Origin: Clostridium sp. HBUAS56010
GTDB lineage: Bacteria; Bacillota; Clostridia; Lachnospirales; Lachnospiraceae
DNA: 63,916 nt
Assembly: GCF_007115105.1 (NCBI RefSeq)
Contig: NZ_SULJ01000014.1
Span: 17,237-81,152 of the forward strand
Reading direction: 5' to 3'
Shown: piece after piece, positions 37,186 through 46,063 of the stretch
Layout of the letters: each line of letters starts with the position of its first letter
Position numbering within the stretch: position 1 is the first letter of the stretch
Translations under genes and position numbers: made by a program
The notes under the pieces: generated by a model
Database searches by the model: none
The model's input: the letters and a program-made list of their open reading frames with translations, nothing else
What the model was told of the DNA's origin: nothing

Positions 37186-38436
37186 ATGAAACGAAAAATA
37201 CTCAACAATAGCAGTAAGAATAAGCTACAGGCACTACGAAAATTATTTTTTAGTCTGATGATCGGGTTGATGGTTGTTAGCCAGACGGTTCCTGCCTATG
37301 CAACTTCCAAAGCGGAAAAAGAGAAACAGGAAGCGCAAAAGAAGATGGAAGAAGCCAATAAAAAGGCAAAAGAAGCGGAAAACAAAAAAAGTGCCGCTCA
37401 GAACCAGGTGTCCAAGCTTACCGTTAGTTTGACGGATCTTTTATCGGATCTCAAGGTTCTTGAAGACGATATGGCAAGAAAAGAAGCGGAGATCAAGCAG
37501 GCACAATCCGATTATGAAGAAGCAAAAAAGGAAGAAGACAAGCAGTACAGTGCTATGAAGAAGAGAATTCAGTACATGTATGAGAAGGGAGATACCGAAT
37601 ATCTGGATATCTTTTTGAAAGTGAAGAACATGTCTGACCTTCTTAATAAGGCGGAATATGTGGAAGGTATTTACACATATGACCGTAAGATGTTAGTTAA
37701 TTTCCAGGAGACCAAGCAGAAAGTTGCAGATTATAAGGACGACCTGGAAGAGGACAAGAATGAGATGGAAGGCATGAAGCTGGAATATAAGGAACAGCAG
37801 GCACAGCTTGAAACTCTCATCAGCACTAAGAAAAAGGAAGTCACCAATTTTGACAGCCAGCTTGCGAACGCAAAGAAGGATGCGGCTGTATATGCCCAGA
37901 CCGTAGCCAAGAAGAATAAAGAGATTCGTGAGGCAAAAGAGGAACAGGCAAGAAAGAAGGCAGCAGAAGAAGCGAAAAGAAAAGCAGCCGCTGCAGCAGC
38001 TCAAAGTAAGACAGCGAAGAATCCTTCTCCTGGAGCGGCGAATGCCAACAGCAAGTACACAGGACCATCTGCAGCTAAGAGTACTGGCGGCAGTGCCCAG
38101 GGACGAGCTGTGGCAGATTACGGACTTCAGTTTCTTGGCAATCCTTATGTTTTTGGCGGAACCAGTCTGACGAATGGAACGGACTGCTCCGGATTTACGC
38201 AGGGAATCTACCGGAAGTTCGGATACTCAATACCAAGAAGTTCTTCAGCCCAGCGCTCTGCAGGAAGAGAAGTTCCTTATTCCGAAGCTCAGCCAGGAGA
38301 TTTAATCTGTTATGCAGGTCATGTAGCAATCTACATAGGGAATGGACAGATTGTTCACGCCAGTACTCCAAAGACAGGAATAAAGGTAGGAACCGCAACA
38401 TATCGAACTATTTTATCTGTCAGAAGAATTGTTTAG
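37186..38436 (+). CDS. NlpC/P60 peptidoglycan endopeptidase with coiled coil
   Basis: A 416-residue secreted hydrolase. A signal peptide ends near A-Y-A-T-S at ~40. A long PcsB/CwlO-like coiled coil spans ~42-260, an alanine-rich linker follows to ~305, and a C-terminal NlpC/P60 domain has catalytic Cys in T-D-C-S-G-F at ~334 and His residues in G-H-V-A-I-Y-I-G at ~382 and I-V-H-A-S. Enzymes of this type cut the D-Glu-diaminopimelate bond; coiled-coil versions are often activated by FtsEX. The start is preceded by AAAAAAGGAAC. A terminator follows. Confidence 0.9.
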   Translation: MKRKILNNSSKNKLQALRKLFFSLMIGLMVVSQTVPAYATSKAEKEKQEAQKKMEEANKKAKEAENKKSAAQNQVSKLTVSLTDLLSDLKVLEDDMARKEAEIKQAQSDYEEAKKEEDKQYSAMKKRIQYMYEKGDTEYLDIFLKVKNMSDLLNKAEYVEGIYTYDRKMLVNFQETKQKVADYKDDLEEDKNEMEGMKLEYKEQQAQLETLISTKKKEVTNFDSQLANAKKDAAVYAQTVAKKNKEIREAKEEQARKKAAEEAKRKAAAAAAQSKTAKNPSPGAANANSKYTGPSAAKSTGGSAQGRAVADYGLQFLGNPYVFGGTSLTNGTDCSGFTQGIYRKFGYSIPRSSSAQRSAGREVPYSEAQPGDLICYAGHVAIYIGNGQIVHASTPKTGIKVGTATYRTILSVRRIV

Positions 38437-38449
38437 TTTACATAAAAAA

Positions 38450-38499
38450 ACAAGCCGAAAGAGAGTTATGATTCCATGCTCCCTTCCGGCTTTTTGTTT
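38450..38499 (+). terminator. Intrinsic terminator after the NlpC/P60 gene
   Basis: AAGCCGAAAGAGAG and CTCCCTTCCGGCTT pair with two mismatches around a 14-base loop and are followed by TTTGTTTT. Downstream, TATAAT at 38542-38547 may be the -10 of the next operon, though no clear -35 is seen. Confidence 0.7.
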
Positions 38500-38615
38500 T
38501 GGGCAAAAAACACTTGCGGAATTCGACAGAATATGAGAAAATATAATCAAGTATGATGTGATATATTTAACAAAGTACTTTTCACAATTATTACTTATTT
38601 GAAAGGAGTTTTAAC

Positions 38616-39308
38616 ATGATTTATTCACAGGAAGTAGAAGAGATGTGCATCGTAGCACAGGGCGTTCATCACGGCGCAGCTCCAATCCCAGAAGAAGCAA
38701 AATGGGTAAAATCTAAAGAAGTTAAAGATATCTCCGGTTTGACACATGGTATTGGCTGGTGTGCTCCCCAGCAGGGTGCCTGCAAGCTGACTCTTAACGT
38801 AAAAGAGGGTATTATCCAGGAAGCATTAATAGAAACAATCGGCTGCTCCGGTATGACACATTCTGCAGCAATGGCAGCAGAGATTATGCCTGGCTTAACC
38901 GTTTTAGAAGCATTAAATACAGACCTTGTTTGTGATGCAATCAACACTGCAATGAGAGAATTGTTTTTACAGATCGCTTACGGCAGAACCCAGAGTGCAT
39001 TTTCAGAAGGTGGTCTTCCAGTAGGTGCGGGCCTGGAAGACTTGGGAAAAGGTCTTCGTTCACAGGTTGGAACCATGTATGGTACTTTAAAGAAAGGTCC
39101 TCGTTATTTAGAGATGGCAGAAGGCTATGTAACAGGTATCGCTTTGGATGATGAAGATCAGATCATTGGATATCAGTTTGTAAGCCTTGGCAAGATGACT
39201 GACTTTATTAAAAAAGGTGATGATCCGAATACTGCCTGGGAAAAAGCAAAAGGACAGTATGGCCGCGTAGAAGAAGCAGCAAAGATCATTGATCCAAGAC
39301 ATGAATAA
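38616..39308 (+). CDS. NifU/IscU-like scaffold-type protein paired with GGGtGRT
   Basis: A 230-residue protein. The central part (C-K-L-T-L-N-V-K-E-G-I-I-Q-E-A, then T-I-G-C-S-G-M-T-H-S-A-A-M-A-A at ~87) resembles the IscU/NifU scaffold fold with a conserved Cys pocket, and the C-terminus is distinct. Related proteins are annotated as iron-sulfur cluster assembly scaffold proteins. GAAAGGAG precedes the ATG. The partner GGGtGRT gene starts 73 bases later. A metal or cluster-linked role is likely but not proven. Confidence 0.75.
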   Translation: MIYSQEVEEMCIVAQGVHHGAAPIPEEAKWVKSKEVKDISGLTHGIGWCAPQQGACKLTLNVKEGIIQEALIETIGCSGMTHSAAMAAEIMPGLTVLEALNTDLVCDAINTAMRELFLQIAYGRTQSAFSEGGLPVGAGLEDLGKGLRSQVGTMYGTLKKGPRYLEMAEGYVTGIALDDEDQIIGYQFVSLGKMTDFIKKGDDPNTAWEKAKGQYGRVEEAAKIIDPRHE

Positions 39309-39381
39309 TCAGTCCGGCGAAAGCCTGACAGGTTCGGTTATCTAAGCGAAGAGATTGGCCAATAATAAGGAGGACAAGATA

Positions 39382-40392
39382 ATGGCTTTATTTGAATCAT
39401 ATGAGAGAAGAATTGACAAAATCAATTCCGTTTTAAACAGCTATGGTATTGCTTCTATTGAAGAAGCTGAAAAGATTACAAAAGATGCAGGTCTTGATGT
39501 ATACGAGCAGGTTAAGAAGATACAGCCAATCTGTTTCGAGAATGCCTGCTGGGCTTATACCGTTGGTGCAGCAATTGCAATCAAAAAAGGATGCAGAAAA
39601 GCAGCAGAAGCAGCAGAAGCAATCGGCGAAGGACTTCAGGCTTTCTGTATTCCAGGTTCTGTTGCAGACCAGCGTAAAGTAGGTCTTGGACACGGTAACT
39701 TAGGAAAGATGCTTTTAGAAGAGAATACAGATTGTTTCTGTTTCCTGGCAGGTCATGAATCCTTTGCAGCAGCAGAAGGTGCAATCGGTATTGCTGAGAA
39801 GGCAAACAAGGTTCGTCAGAAACCTCTTCGTGTTATCTTAAATGGTTTAGGAAAAGATGCTGCTCAGATCATTTCCAGAATCAATGGATTTACATATGTG
39901 GAAACAGAGATGGATTATTATACAGGCGAAGTAAAGGAACTTTTCAGAAAATCTTATTCCGAAGGATTAAGAGCAAAAGTAAACTGTTATGGATCCAATG
40001 ACGTAACCGAAGGTGTTGCAATCATGTGGAAAGAGGGCGTTGATGTTTCCATTACTGGTAACTCCACAAACCCAACCAGATTTCAGCATCCGGTAGCAGG
40101 AACTTACAAGAAGGAATGTACAGAGAAGGGCAAAAAGTATTTCTCCGTAGCTTCCGGTGGTGGTACAGGACGTACACTTCATCCAGATAACATGGGTGCA
40201 GGTCCTGCTTCCTATGGTATGACTGATACAATGGGACGTATGCACTCTGACGCTCAGTTTGCAGGATCATCTTCTGTTCCGGCTCATGTGGAGATGATGG
40301 GTCTGATCGGAATGGGAAATAACCCAATGGTCGGAGCTACTGTAGCTGTAGCTGTTGGAATCGAGATAGCAGCTAACGAAGGTAAATTCTAA
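39382..40392 (+). CDS. GGGtGRT family protein
   Basis: The ATG at 39382 follows AAGGAGG by eight bases. The 336-residue soluble protein carries the family-naming motif A-S-G-G-G-T-G-R-T-L-H-P-D-N-M-G at ~260 and many glycine turns (G-H-G-N-L-G, G-S-S-S-V-P-A-H). The family is widespread in anaerobes and its biochemical function is, to my knowledge, not established. The constant pairing with a NifU-like protein hints at a cluster-bearing enzyme. A strong terminator follows. Confidence 0.88.
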   Translation: MALFESYERRIDKINSVLNSYGIASIEEAEKITKDAGLDVYEQVKKIQPICFENACWAYTVGAAIAIKKGCRKAAEAAEAIGEGLQAFCIPGSVADQRKVGLGHGNLGKMLLEENTDCFCFLAGHESFAAAEGAIGIAEKANKVRQKPLRVILNGLGKDAAQIISRINGFTYVETEMDYYTGEVKELFRKSYSEGLRAKVNCYGSNDVTEGVAIMWKEGVDVSITGNSTNPTRFQHPVAGTYKKECTEKGKKYFSVASGGGTGRTLHPDNMGAGPASYGMTDTMGRMHSDAQFAGSSSVPAHVEMMGLIGMGNNPMVGATVAVAVGIEIAANEGKF

Positions 40393-40433
40393 GAAAAAGC
40401 TTGAATTTATAAGGCATTTTAGTAGATAGGTAA

Positions 40434-40469
40434 AGAGGGAGGAGTCCGGTTTTGGATTCCTCCCTTTTA
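40434..40469 (+). terminator. Intrinsic terminator after the GGGtGRT gene
   Basis: GGGAGGAGTCC and GGATTCCTCCC pair around GGTTTT and are followed by TTTT. Confidence 0.85.
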
Positions 40470-40645
40470 GTGTAAAAAAAGAGACGTAATATGGCAGTAC
40501 AGAATGAAATGGATTATATCTCAATGCAAGGAAAATCTGGTCTGGAGAATAGGATTGATAATTAATGGTAATCGGTGTATTCTTACTTTATAAGAGAATG
40601 GAATTTTATGGGGAAGCAGATGCAGATGATTAAGGAGGACAAGAT

Positions 40646-41035
40646 ATGACCTTTGATGATGAAAAAGACTATATCATGAGAATCATTAAAGAAATGGTAA
40701 GAGTACTTTTTTCATTAATACTCGGAAAACAATATAATTCTGTTGAGCTGCCAGACGAAAATAAATATGAGATTTCCGGGAAAAAATTAAAAGATTTATA
40801 TACTGTAGCGGATAATGGTGGGATAAACGAGGTAGAAAATCTGATATTGAGTAATTTAGATTACAGTAATAAAAACGATATAATGGCAGGAGCACTTTTT
40901 TACAAGTATATAAGTGAGAAAGACGATGAGTTTTTATTGCAAAACAATTATTCAAAGGAGGAAATCCTTGAAGGGCTAAAACAATTGATTCAGAACACAG
41001 AATACAGCAATTTATTTGATATTTTTCATTCATAG
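40646..41035 (+). CDS. DUF6483 family protein
   Basis: A 129-residue protein starting M-T-F-D-D-E-K-D-Y-I-M-R-I-I-K-E-M-V-R-V-L, which matches the opening of DUF6483 proteins common in Lachnospiraceae. The rest is helical with acidic patches. TAAGGAGGACAAGAT precedes the start, almost the same leader as that of the GGGtGRT gene. Function unknown. Confidence 0.7.
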   Translation: MTFDDEKDYIMRIIKEMVRVLFSLILGKQYNSVELPDENKYEISGKKLKDLYTVADNGGINEVENLILSNLDYSNKNDIMAGALFYKYISEKDDEFLLQNNYSKEEILEGLKQLIQNTEYSNLFDIFHS

Positions 41036-41088
41036 ATTTCTTTTCCTTGTTTCGATGTAAATACAGTCATGGACGAAAAAGGCAGCAG

Positions 41089-41129
41089 GAAAGGAAGAGG
41101 CACCTGCATCCCGGTTTCCTCTTCCTTTC
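41089..41129. terminator. Hairpin between DUF6483 and a convergent small gene
   Basis: GAAAGGAAGAGG and CCTCTTCCTTTC form a perfect 12-bp stem with a 17-base loop. T runs are weak, but its place between convergent genes suggests a shared terminator. Confidence 0.55.
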
Positions 41130-41142
41130 TCCGCAAAAATCT

Positions 41143-41304
41143 TTATTCTTTTCCTAGTTCCGTATTCCCATTGTGATTACCGCAATAGATCCCTTTTTTA
41201 ATAGGAGAAAAAATAAATCCAAGGATGATTCCTGACATAAAGAAGGCTGCAACAACGAGTAGTTTTTCCCCATGATTCCATTGTTGATTAAAAAATTCTT
41301 TCAT
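41143..41304 (-). CDS. Small membrane protein (53 residues)
   Basis: On the minus strand from the ATG at 41304, a 53-codon frame encodes M-K-E-F-F-N-Q-Q-W-N-H-G-E-K, one membrane helix (L-L-V-V-A-A-F-F-M-S-G-I-I-L-G-F-I-F, ~15-32), then S-P-I-K-K-G-I-Y-C-G and a polar tail. GCGGGG lies upstream with reasonable spacing. The single clean helix, positive-inside pattern and position between a hairpin and sod support a real gene. Function unknown. Confidence 0.65.
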   Translation of the reverse strand: MKEFFNQQWNHGEKLLVVAAFFMSGIILGFIFSPIKKGIYCGNHNGNTELGKE

Positions 41305-41366
41305 AGATAAAACCCCGCATTTCTACAATGATTTATAGTGATAAAATCTATTATGTGAAAAGCGTT

Positions 41367-42158
41367 TTAAACTATACACGGATTTAGAGGGAAAAGACTT
41401 TTTTTAAAATTCATTACTACAGCCGGAGGCACTTCAAAATCCGGTGTTGGTTGTGTATCGGGAGATGGAAAGTTGGTTTCAGGCTCCGGTATGATTACGT
41501 CTTCCAAGGTATCGCCAGTGGTGTTCTGAATCGTATTGATGCACTGTTTGTAAAGCTCATTGGCAACCTCCCAGTTAATCACATGAAACCAGTCTTCTAT
41601 GTAGGATGCCCGGTCGTTATATTTCCTCAGATAATAAGCGTGTTCCCACACATCCATGGACATAACGATGCAGTACCCATCTACAATTGGACTATCCTGA
41701 TTCCGTGTGGTAACAATTTCAAGAGTGCCGTCAGGAGCAACCACAAGCCAGGCAAATCCGGAACCGAATACGGATAAAGCCTTTTGTTTGTATTTGTTAA
41801 AAAAATCCTCCAGAGTTCCAAAGTCCCGGATGATAGCTGGATAAAGCTCATCTGCGGGAGAACGGTTTAGAGAATTGGTCATGCCGTTAAAATATAAAAT
41901 ATGATTATAAACACCTCCGGCATAATCGAGAATGGGCTGGCGAACCTCTTCTGGAAGGATTTCTGGCTGTGTGATCAGTTCAATAAGGGAAAGGTTCTGC
42001 AGTTCAGGATAATCTCTTATAATAGCATTGAGTTCTGCCACATATCTTTGTAAATGCCGGTCATGATGAAAATACATGGTCTGTGTATCAATATAAGGCT
42101 CAAGTGCGTCATATGCGTAGGGGAGCGGTGGGTTCACAAATGGGAAATGCTCATTCAT
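41367..42158 (-). CDS. sod: Superoxide dismutase (Fe/Mn family) with C-terminal tail
   Basis: A 263-residue protein converting superoxide to oxygen and hydrogen peroxide. Metal ligands are the first His of F-H-H-D-R-H-L-Q-R-Y-V at ~31, His in G-G-V-Y-N-H-I-L-Y-F at ~85, and Asp/His in D-V-W-E-H-A-Y-Y-L at ~170. The domain ends near 205. About 58 extra residues, acidic then proline-rich (P-E-P-E-T-N-F-P-S-P-D-T-Q-P), are unusual for the family. No signal peptide is seen. Fe versus Mn cannot be decided by eye. Confidence 0.88.
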   Translation of the reverse strand: MNEHFPFVNPPLPYAYDALEPYIDTQTMYFHHDRHLQRYVAELNAIIRDYPELQNLSLIELITQPEILPEEVRQPILDYAGGVYNHILYFNGMTNSLNRSPADELYPAIIRDFGTLEDFFNKYKQKALSVFGSGFAWLVVAPDGTLEIVTTRNQDSPIVDGYCIVMSMDVWEHAYYLRKYNDRASYIEDWFHVINWEVANELYKQCINTIQNTTGDTLEDVIIPEPETNFPSPDTQPTPDFEVPPAVVMNFKKSLFPLNPCIV

Positions 42159-42396
42159 AGTCTGTTATCCTTTTGCATTTTTGTATATGTATATTCAATT
42201 GCATTTGATATATGATGGATAAGCAAGACAAGAAAAAAATAGTGAAATCCAAAAGAAAGAAAAGGATATGATTTGGTTATAGATTTTACCTATATCCAGA
42301 TCATGCTTAAATATATTATCTTTTATTTGTCGAATCGGGTATAATAAGATAAAATTACCAGAACTATGCCACGCTCTAGATGAATGACGCAAACAG

Positions 42397-42425
42397 ACAG
42401 GCTGCCGTGACTTATGGCAGCCTGT
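42397..42425 (+). promoter_or_regulatory. Perfect inverted repeat in the LysR leader
   Basis: ACAGGCTGCC and GGCAGCCTGT flank a nine-base loop, 28 bases before the LysR start. A TATAAT lies at 42340-42345. The repeat could be an operator, an attenuator or a terminator for upstream reading; no T run follows. The rest of 42159-42396 shows nothing convincing. Confidence 0.4.
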
Positions 42426-42453
42426 TGAATGCGTGTAAAGGAAAGGAGGAGCC

Positions 42454-43362
42454 ATGACATTACAGCAGTTGCGCTATGCCATATGTATTGCCAATCAAAA
42501 GTCCATGAATAAGGCAGCAGCCGAATTGTTTATTACACAGCCAAGTTTATCAAGCACCATCCGGGATCTGGAAGAAGAGATCGGTCTTCAGATCTTTATC
42601 CGCTCGAACCGGGGAATTGTCATTACCCAGGAAGGGGAAGAATTTTTAGGGTACGCAAGGCAGATGTTGGAACAATACCGGCAGATGGAAGAGCGTTTTA
42701 TAAAAAAAGAAAAATTTAAAAAGAAATTTAGTGTCTCTATGCAGCATTATACCTTTGCTGTTCAGGCATTTATTCATATGGCAAAGGAATTCGGCATGGA
42801 TGATTACGAATTTGCAGTCCATGAGACAAAGACTTATGAAGTTATTTTAAATGTTAAGAACCAGAAAAGTGAATTAGGGATTCTATACTTAAATGATTTT
42901 AATCAGAAAGCTATTGAAAAGCTTCTTTTTGACAATGATCTGGAATTTGTGGATTTATTCCAGTGCGGAATCTATGTTTATTTATGGAAAGGCAATCCTC
43001 TTGCCTCCATGGAACGAATTGGATTTGAGGATTTGAAGAATTATCCTTGTCTGTCTTTTGAACAGGGGAATAATAATTCCTTTTATCTGGCAGAAGAAGT
43101 ATTCAGTACCTATGAGTACAAACAGATCATAAAAGCTGATGATCGTGCCACCCTTTTGAATTTGATGGTGGGGTTAAATGGATATACTCTTTGTTCTGGC
43201 ATAATCTGTGAAGACTTAAACGGTGGAGAGTATCGGGCAATTCCTCTTGATACAGAGGATAAGATGCGGATTGGTTATATAAAGAAGAAAAAGATGCCTT
43301 TAAGTATTCTGGGAAAAAAATATATTGATGAGTTAAAAAAATATGAGGCTCAGCTTCTTTAA
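42454..43362 (+). CDS. LysR-family transcriptional regulator
   Basis: A 302-residue regulator with an N-terminal winged helix-turn-helix (L-R-Y-A-I-C-I-A-N-Q-K-S-M-N-K-A-A-A-E-L-F-I-T-Q-P-S-L-S, ~6-33) and a C-terminal periplasmic-binding-like sensor domain (~90-300). GGAAAGGAGG precedes the ATG. The genes that follow on the same strand are all for sulfur amino acids, so O-acetylserine, cysteine or a related signal is a likely effector; this is inferred from context. Confidence 0.9.
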   Translation: MTLQQLRYAICIANQKSMNKAAAELFITQPSLSSTIRDLEEEIGLQIFIRSNRGIVITQEGEEFLGYARQMLEQYRQMEERFIKKEKFKKKFSVSMQHYTFAVQAFIHMAKEFGMDDYEFAVHETKTYEVILNVKNQKSELGILYLNDFNQKAIEKLLFDNDLEFVDLFQCGIYVYLWKGNPLASMERIGFEDLKNYPCLSFEQGNNNSFYLAEEVFSTYEYKQIIKADDRATLLNLMVGLNGYTLCSGIICEDLNGGEYRAIPLDTEDKMRIGYIKKKKMPLSILGKKYIDELKKYEAQLL

Positions 43363-43433
43363 TATGGTATAATCATAGAAATAAATTATAGCAGGTTATT
43401 GTTTTTTCGTATTAACGGTCTGACATCTCTCAT

Positions 43434-43442
43434 TGGTATACT
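43434..43442 (+). promoter_or_regulatory. Extended -10 promoter upstream of the transsulfuration genes
   Basis: TGG-TATACT lies 31 bases before the start at 43474. It suggests that these genes have their own promoter apart from the regulator's. Confidence 0.4.
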
Positions 43443-43473
43443 AAATTAAAATAAAAGAAAGCGGTGAATGAGT

Positions 43474-44628
43474 ATGGAATATGGAATTTCAACAAAATGT
43501 TTGTATGGAAATGGATTAGAAGAAACAGTCGATCGGTCAGGCGCAATCAGTTTTCCTATTTATCAGACGGCAACATTTGCACACAGAGGGGTGGGAGAAA
43601 GTACAGGCTTTGATTACAGCCGTCTCCAGAATCCTACCAGAGAGCAGTTGGAGAAAGTTGTAGCAGCTTTGGAAAATGGTGTGGACGCTCTTGCATTTTC
43701 AAGCGGAATGGCTGCAATTACAGCATTAATGGAATTATTCCGTCCAGGAGATCATATTATTACGGACTGTGATTTATATGGGGGAAGCATCCGCCTTTTT
43801 GACAATATCAGCAAGAAAAACGGCATACAGATCAGTTCCGTAGACTGTTCCAACTGCTCCCATGAAGAATTCGAAAAATTAATTGGTGAACATACAAAAG
43901 CAATCTTTATCGAAACGCCCACCAATCCCATGATGAATGTAATTGACATTGCAAAACTTGCTGAGATTTCGAAAAAACATGGAATTTTATTGATTGTAGA
44001 TAACACCTTTATGTCGCCCTATTTTCAGAATCCATTGAAGCTGGGAGCTGATCTTGTGGTTCACAGTGGGACAAAGTATCTGGGAGGACATAATGATACC
44101 ATAGCTGGTTTCCTTGTGGCTTCTACACAGGAGCTTTCTGAAAAACTGCGCTTCATTATAAAAACCGTAGGTTCCGGGCTGGCGCCTTTTGATAGCTGGC
44201 TGATTTTAAGAGGAATCAAAACCCTTGCACTCCGTATGGAACGGGCAGAAGAGAATGCGAAGAAGCTGGTTTCCTGGCTTTGTCAGGAGGAGAAGATTAC
44301 AAAAGTCTGTTATCCTGGTCTTGCCGATCACCCAGGTCATGAGATCTGCAAAAAGCAGGCAAGAGGATTTGGCTGTATGGTTACCTTTGAAGTGGAATCA
44401 AAGGAACTTGCTTATAAAGTGTTAAAAGAGGTTCGCCTTATCCGCTTTGCAGAAAGTCTTGGAGGTGTGGAGACCCTGATCACTTATCCAATCACTCAGA
44501 CTCATGCTGATGTACCAAAAGATGTGCTGGCTGCCAATGGGATTACGGACCGGATTTTAAGATTATCTGTTGGAATTGAAGATGTGGAAGATTTAATAAA
44601 AGAATTGGAGCAGGTGTTTCATGAATAA
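43474..44628 (+). CDS. Cystathionine gamma-synthase/lyase-family PLP enzyme
   Basis: A 384-residue Cys/Met-metabolism PLP enzyme. It has S-S-G-M-A-A-I at ~73, the D-N-T-F motif at ~170 and the PLP Lys in H-S-G-T-K-Y-L-G-G-H at ~195, with a substrate-binding Arg in the C-terminus. The family includes cystathionine gamma-synthase, gamma-lyase and homocysteine-forming sulfhydrylases, and sequence alone does not settle which. The start at 43474 suits GCGGTG better than the ATG at 43468. It overlaps the next gene by eight bases, giving a two-step transsulfuration pair. Confidence 0.85.
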   Translation: MEYGISTKCLYGNGLEETVDRSGAISFPIYQTATFAHRGVGESTGFDYSRLQNPTREQLEKVVAALENGVDALAFSSGMAAITALMELFRPGDHIITDCDLYGGSIRLFDNISKKNGIQISSVDCSNCSHEEFEKLIGEHTKAIFIETPTNPMMNVIDIAKLAEISKKHGILLIVDNTFMSPYFQNPLKLGADLVVHSGTKYLGGHNDTIAGFLVASTQELSEKLRFIIKTVGSGLAPFDSWLILRGIKTLALRMERAEENAKKLVSWLCQEEKITKVCYPGLADHPGHEICKKQARGFGCMVTFEVESKELAYKVLKEVRLIRFAESLGGVETLITYPITQTHADVPKDVLAANGITDRILRLSVGIEDVEDLIKELEQVFHE

Positions 44629-45805
44629 AAATAGAATTGATTTTGACCAATCCGTTGACAGAAGGAATACCAACTGTCTGAAATATGATTTTGCAGAGCA
44701 CAGAGGGAAGCCCAAAGATATCCTTCCTCTTTGGGTGGCAGACATGGATTTTAAAGCCCCGGAGCCGGTCCTTGAGGCACTGACCCATCGTGTGGAACAT
44801 GGAATTTTTGGATACAGTGAGGCTCTGGAGGACTATTTTGAAGCAATAAAAGACTGGATGGAGAAAAAACATGGCTGGGCTGTGGAACGGAGATGGCTGG
44901 TCAAAACTCCTGGTGTGGTGTTTGCCCTGGCAATGGCGGTTAAGGCATTTACAGAACCAGGTGATGCGGTAATGATTCAGCAGCCGGTTTATTATCCGTT
45001 CAGTGAAGTAATTGAAGACAATGACAGAAAGATTGTGGACAATACTCTGGTTCTTTCCGAAGATGGGGTGTACCGCATGGATCTTTTGGATTTTGAGAAA
45101 AAGGTTGTAGAGAATCATGTGAAACTTTTCTTTTTATGCAATCCGCATAACCCGGTGGGAAGAGTGTATACAAAAGAGGAACTGGAGAAGCTGGGAGAGA
45201 TCTGTGTCCGTCATAATCTGATTGTGGTCAGTGATGAGATTCATCAGGATTTTGTATACCAGGGAAGGCATCAGGTCTTTGCAAGCCTTAACGATGAATT
45301 AAAGAAACGGACCATTACCTGCACCGCTCCCAGCAAGACCTTTAACATAGCCGGTCTGCAGGTATCCAATATTTTTATTCCCAGTGGGCAATTAAGAGCC
45401 GGATTTAAAAAGCAGGTTGCTGCTTCAGGTTACAGCCAGCTTAACACTCTGGGTCTGACCGCCTGTGAAGCAGCATACCGGCACGGAGACGCCTGGCATG
45501 AGGAACTGATGGAGTATCTGAAAGGAAATCTGTCTTTTGTACGGGAATATTTAAAAGAGAATCTTCCCCAGATCAAACTGGTGGAACCGGAAGGAACCTA
45601 TCTGATCTGGCTTGATTTCCGTCAGCTTGGGCTCACGGAAGAGGAACGGGAAGATCTGATTGTGAAAAAAGCCGGACTATGGCTGGACAGCGGTGCCATA
45701 TTCGGACCGGCTGGAGAAGGGTTTGAACGAATTAATATTGCCTGCCCCAAAGCGACCTTAGCGTTGGCATTTGATCAGTTAAAACAGGGCATATCCACTT
45801 TATAA
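44621..45805 (+). CDS. Cystathionine beta-lyase, MalY/PatB type
   Basis: A 394-residue class I/II PLP aminotransferase-fold enzyme. It shows L-W-V-A-D-M-D-F at ~37, Q-P-V-Y-Y-P-F at ~122, N-P-H-N-P-V-G-R at ~170, S-D-E-I-H-Q-D-F at ~205 and the PLP Lys in A-P-S-K-T-F-N-I-A-G-L at ~240. PatB-type enzymes split cystathionine to homocysteine, pyruvate and ammonia, or desulfurate cysteine. It is translationally coupled to the preceding gamma-enzyme gene. Confidence 0.88.
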   Translation: MNKNRIDFDQSVDRRNTNCLKYDFAEHRGKPKDILPLWVADMDFKAPEPVLEALTHRVEHGIFGYSEALEDYFEAIKDWMEKKHGWAVERRWLVKTPGVVFALAMAVKAFTEPGDAVMIQQPVYYPFSEVIEDNDRKIVDNTLVLSEDGVYRMDLLDFEKKVVENHVKLFFLCNPHNPVGRVYTKEELEKLGEICVRHNLIVVSDEIHQDFVYQGRHQVFASLNDELKKRTITCTAPSKTFNIAGLQVSNIFIPSGQLRAGFKKQVAASGYSQLNTLGLTACEAAYRHGDAWHEELMEYLKGNLSFVREYLKENLPQIKLVEPEGTYLIWLDFRQLGLTEEEREDLIVKKAGLWLDSGAIFGPAGEGFERINIACPKATLALAFDQLKQGISTL

Positions 45806-45823
45806 AAAAATATGAAAAAAACA

Positions 45824-45852
45824 TTGACACATCCTCTTACATGGTTTAATAT
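45824..45852 (+). promoter_or_regulatory. Promoter of the cysK leader
   Basis: A perfect -35 TTGACA, a 17-base spacer and TAATAT. Transcription should begin near 45860, about 48 bases before the leader peptide ATG. Confidence 0.75.
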
Positions 45853-45907
45853 AAATATAACATACAAACATATCAAATAGGTATGTAAAAGGAAAAGGTG
45901 GTTTCAT

Positions 45908-46003
45908 ATGAAAAGGGAATCTATTTTAAGAAATCATAAATTTATAAATATACGATGTTGTTGTCGGGCTGTATATGTGGCAGAGAATACAGTTTTATTG
46001 TAA
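45908..46003 (+). CDS. Cysteine-codon leader peptide upstream of cysK
   Basis: A 31-codon frame with a strong RBS (AAGGTGG, six bases before ATG at 45908). The peptide begins M-K-R-E-S-I-L-R-N-H-K and holds R-C-C-C-R, with three TGT codons in a row at 45956-45964; it ends at TAA 46001-46003. The start of this region (GTCGGGC, 45963-45969) is fully complementary, with one G-U pair, to GCCTGAC at 46017-46023. A strong terminator follows at 46064. This is the classic layout of an amino acid attenuator: ribosomes stalled at Cys codons would alter folding and spare cysK transcription. Mechanism inferred; layout seen. Confidence 0.8.
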   Translation: MKRESILRNHKFINIRCCCRAVYVAENTVLL

Positions 46004-46063
46004 TGCCGGTTAGGAAGCCTGACAGCTTTAAGGGATGGAATGGAATTTATTTCATGTAGACCG

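Noticed and set aside
40052-40327. Minus-strand frame opposite the GGGtGRT gene
   Set aside because: It is a shadow of a clearly real gene and has no RBS or recognisable domain.
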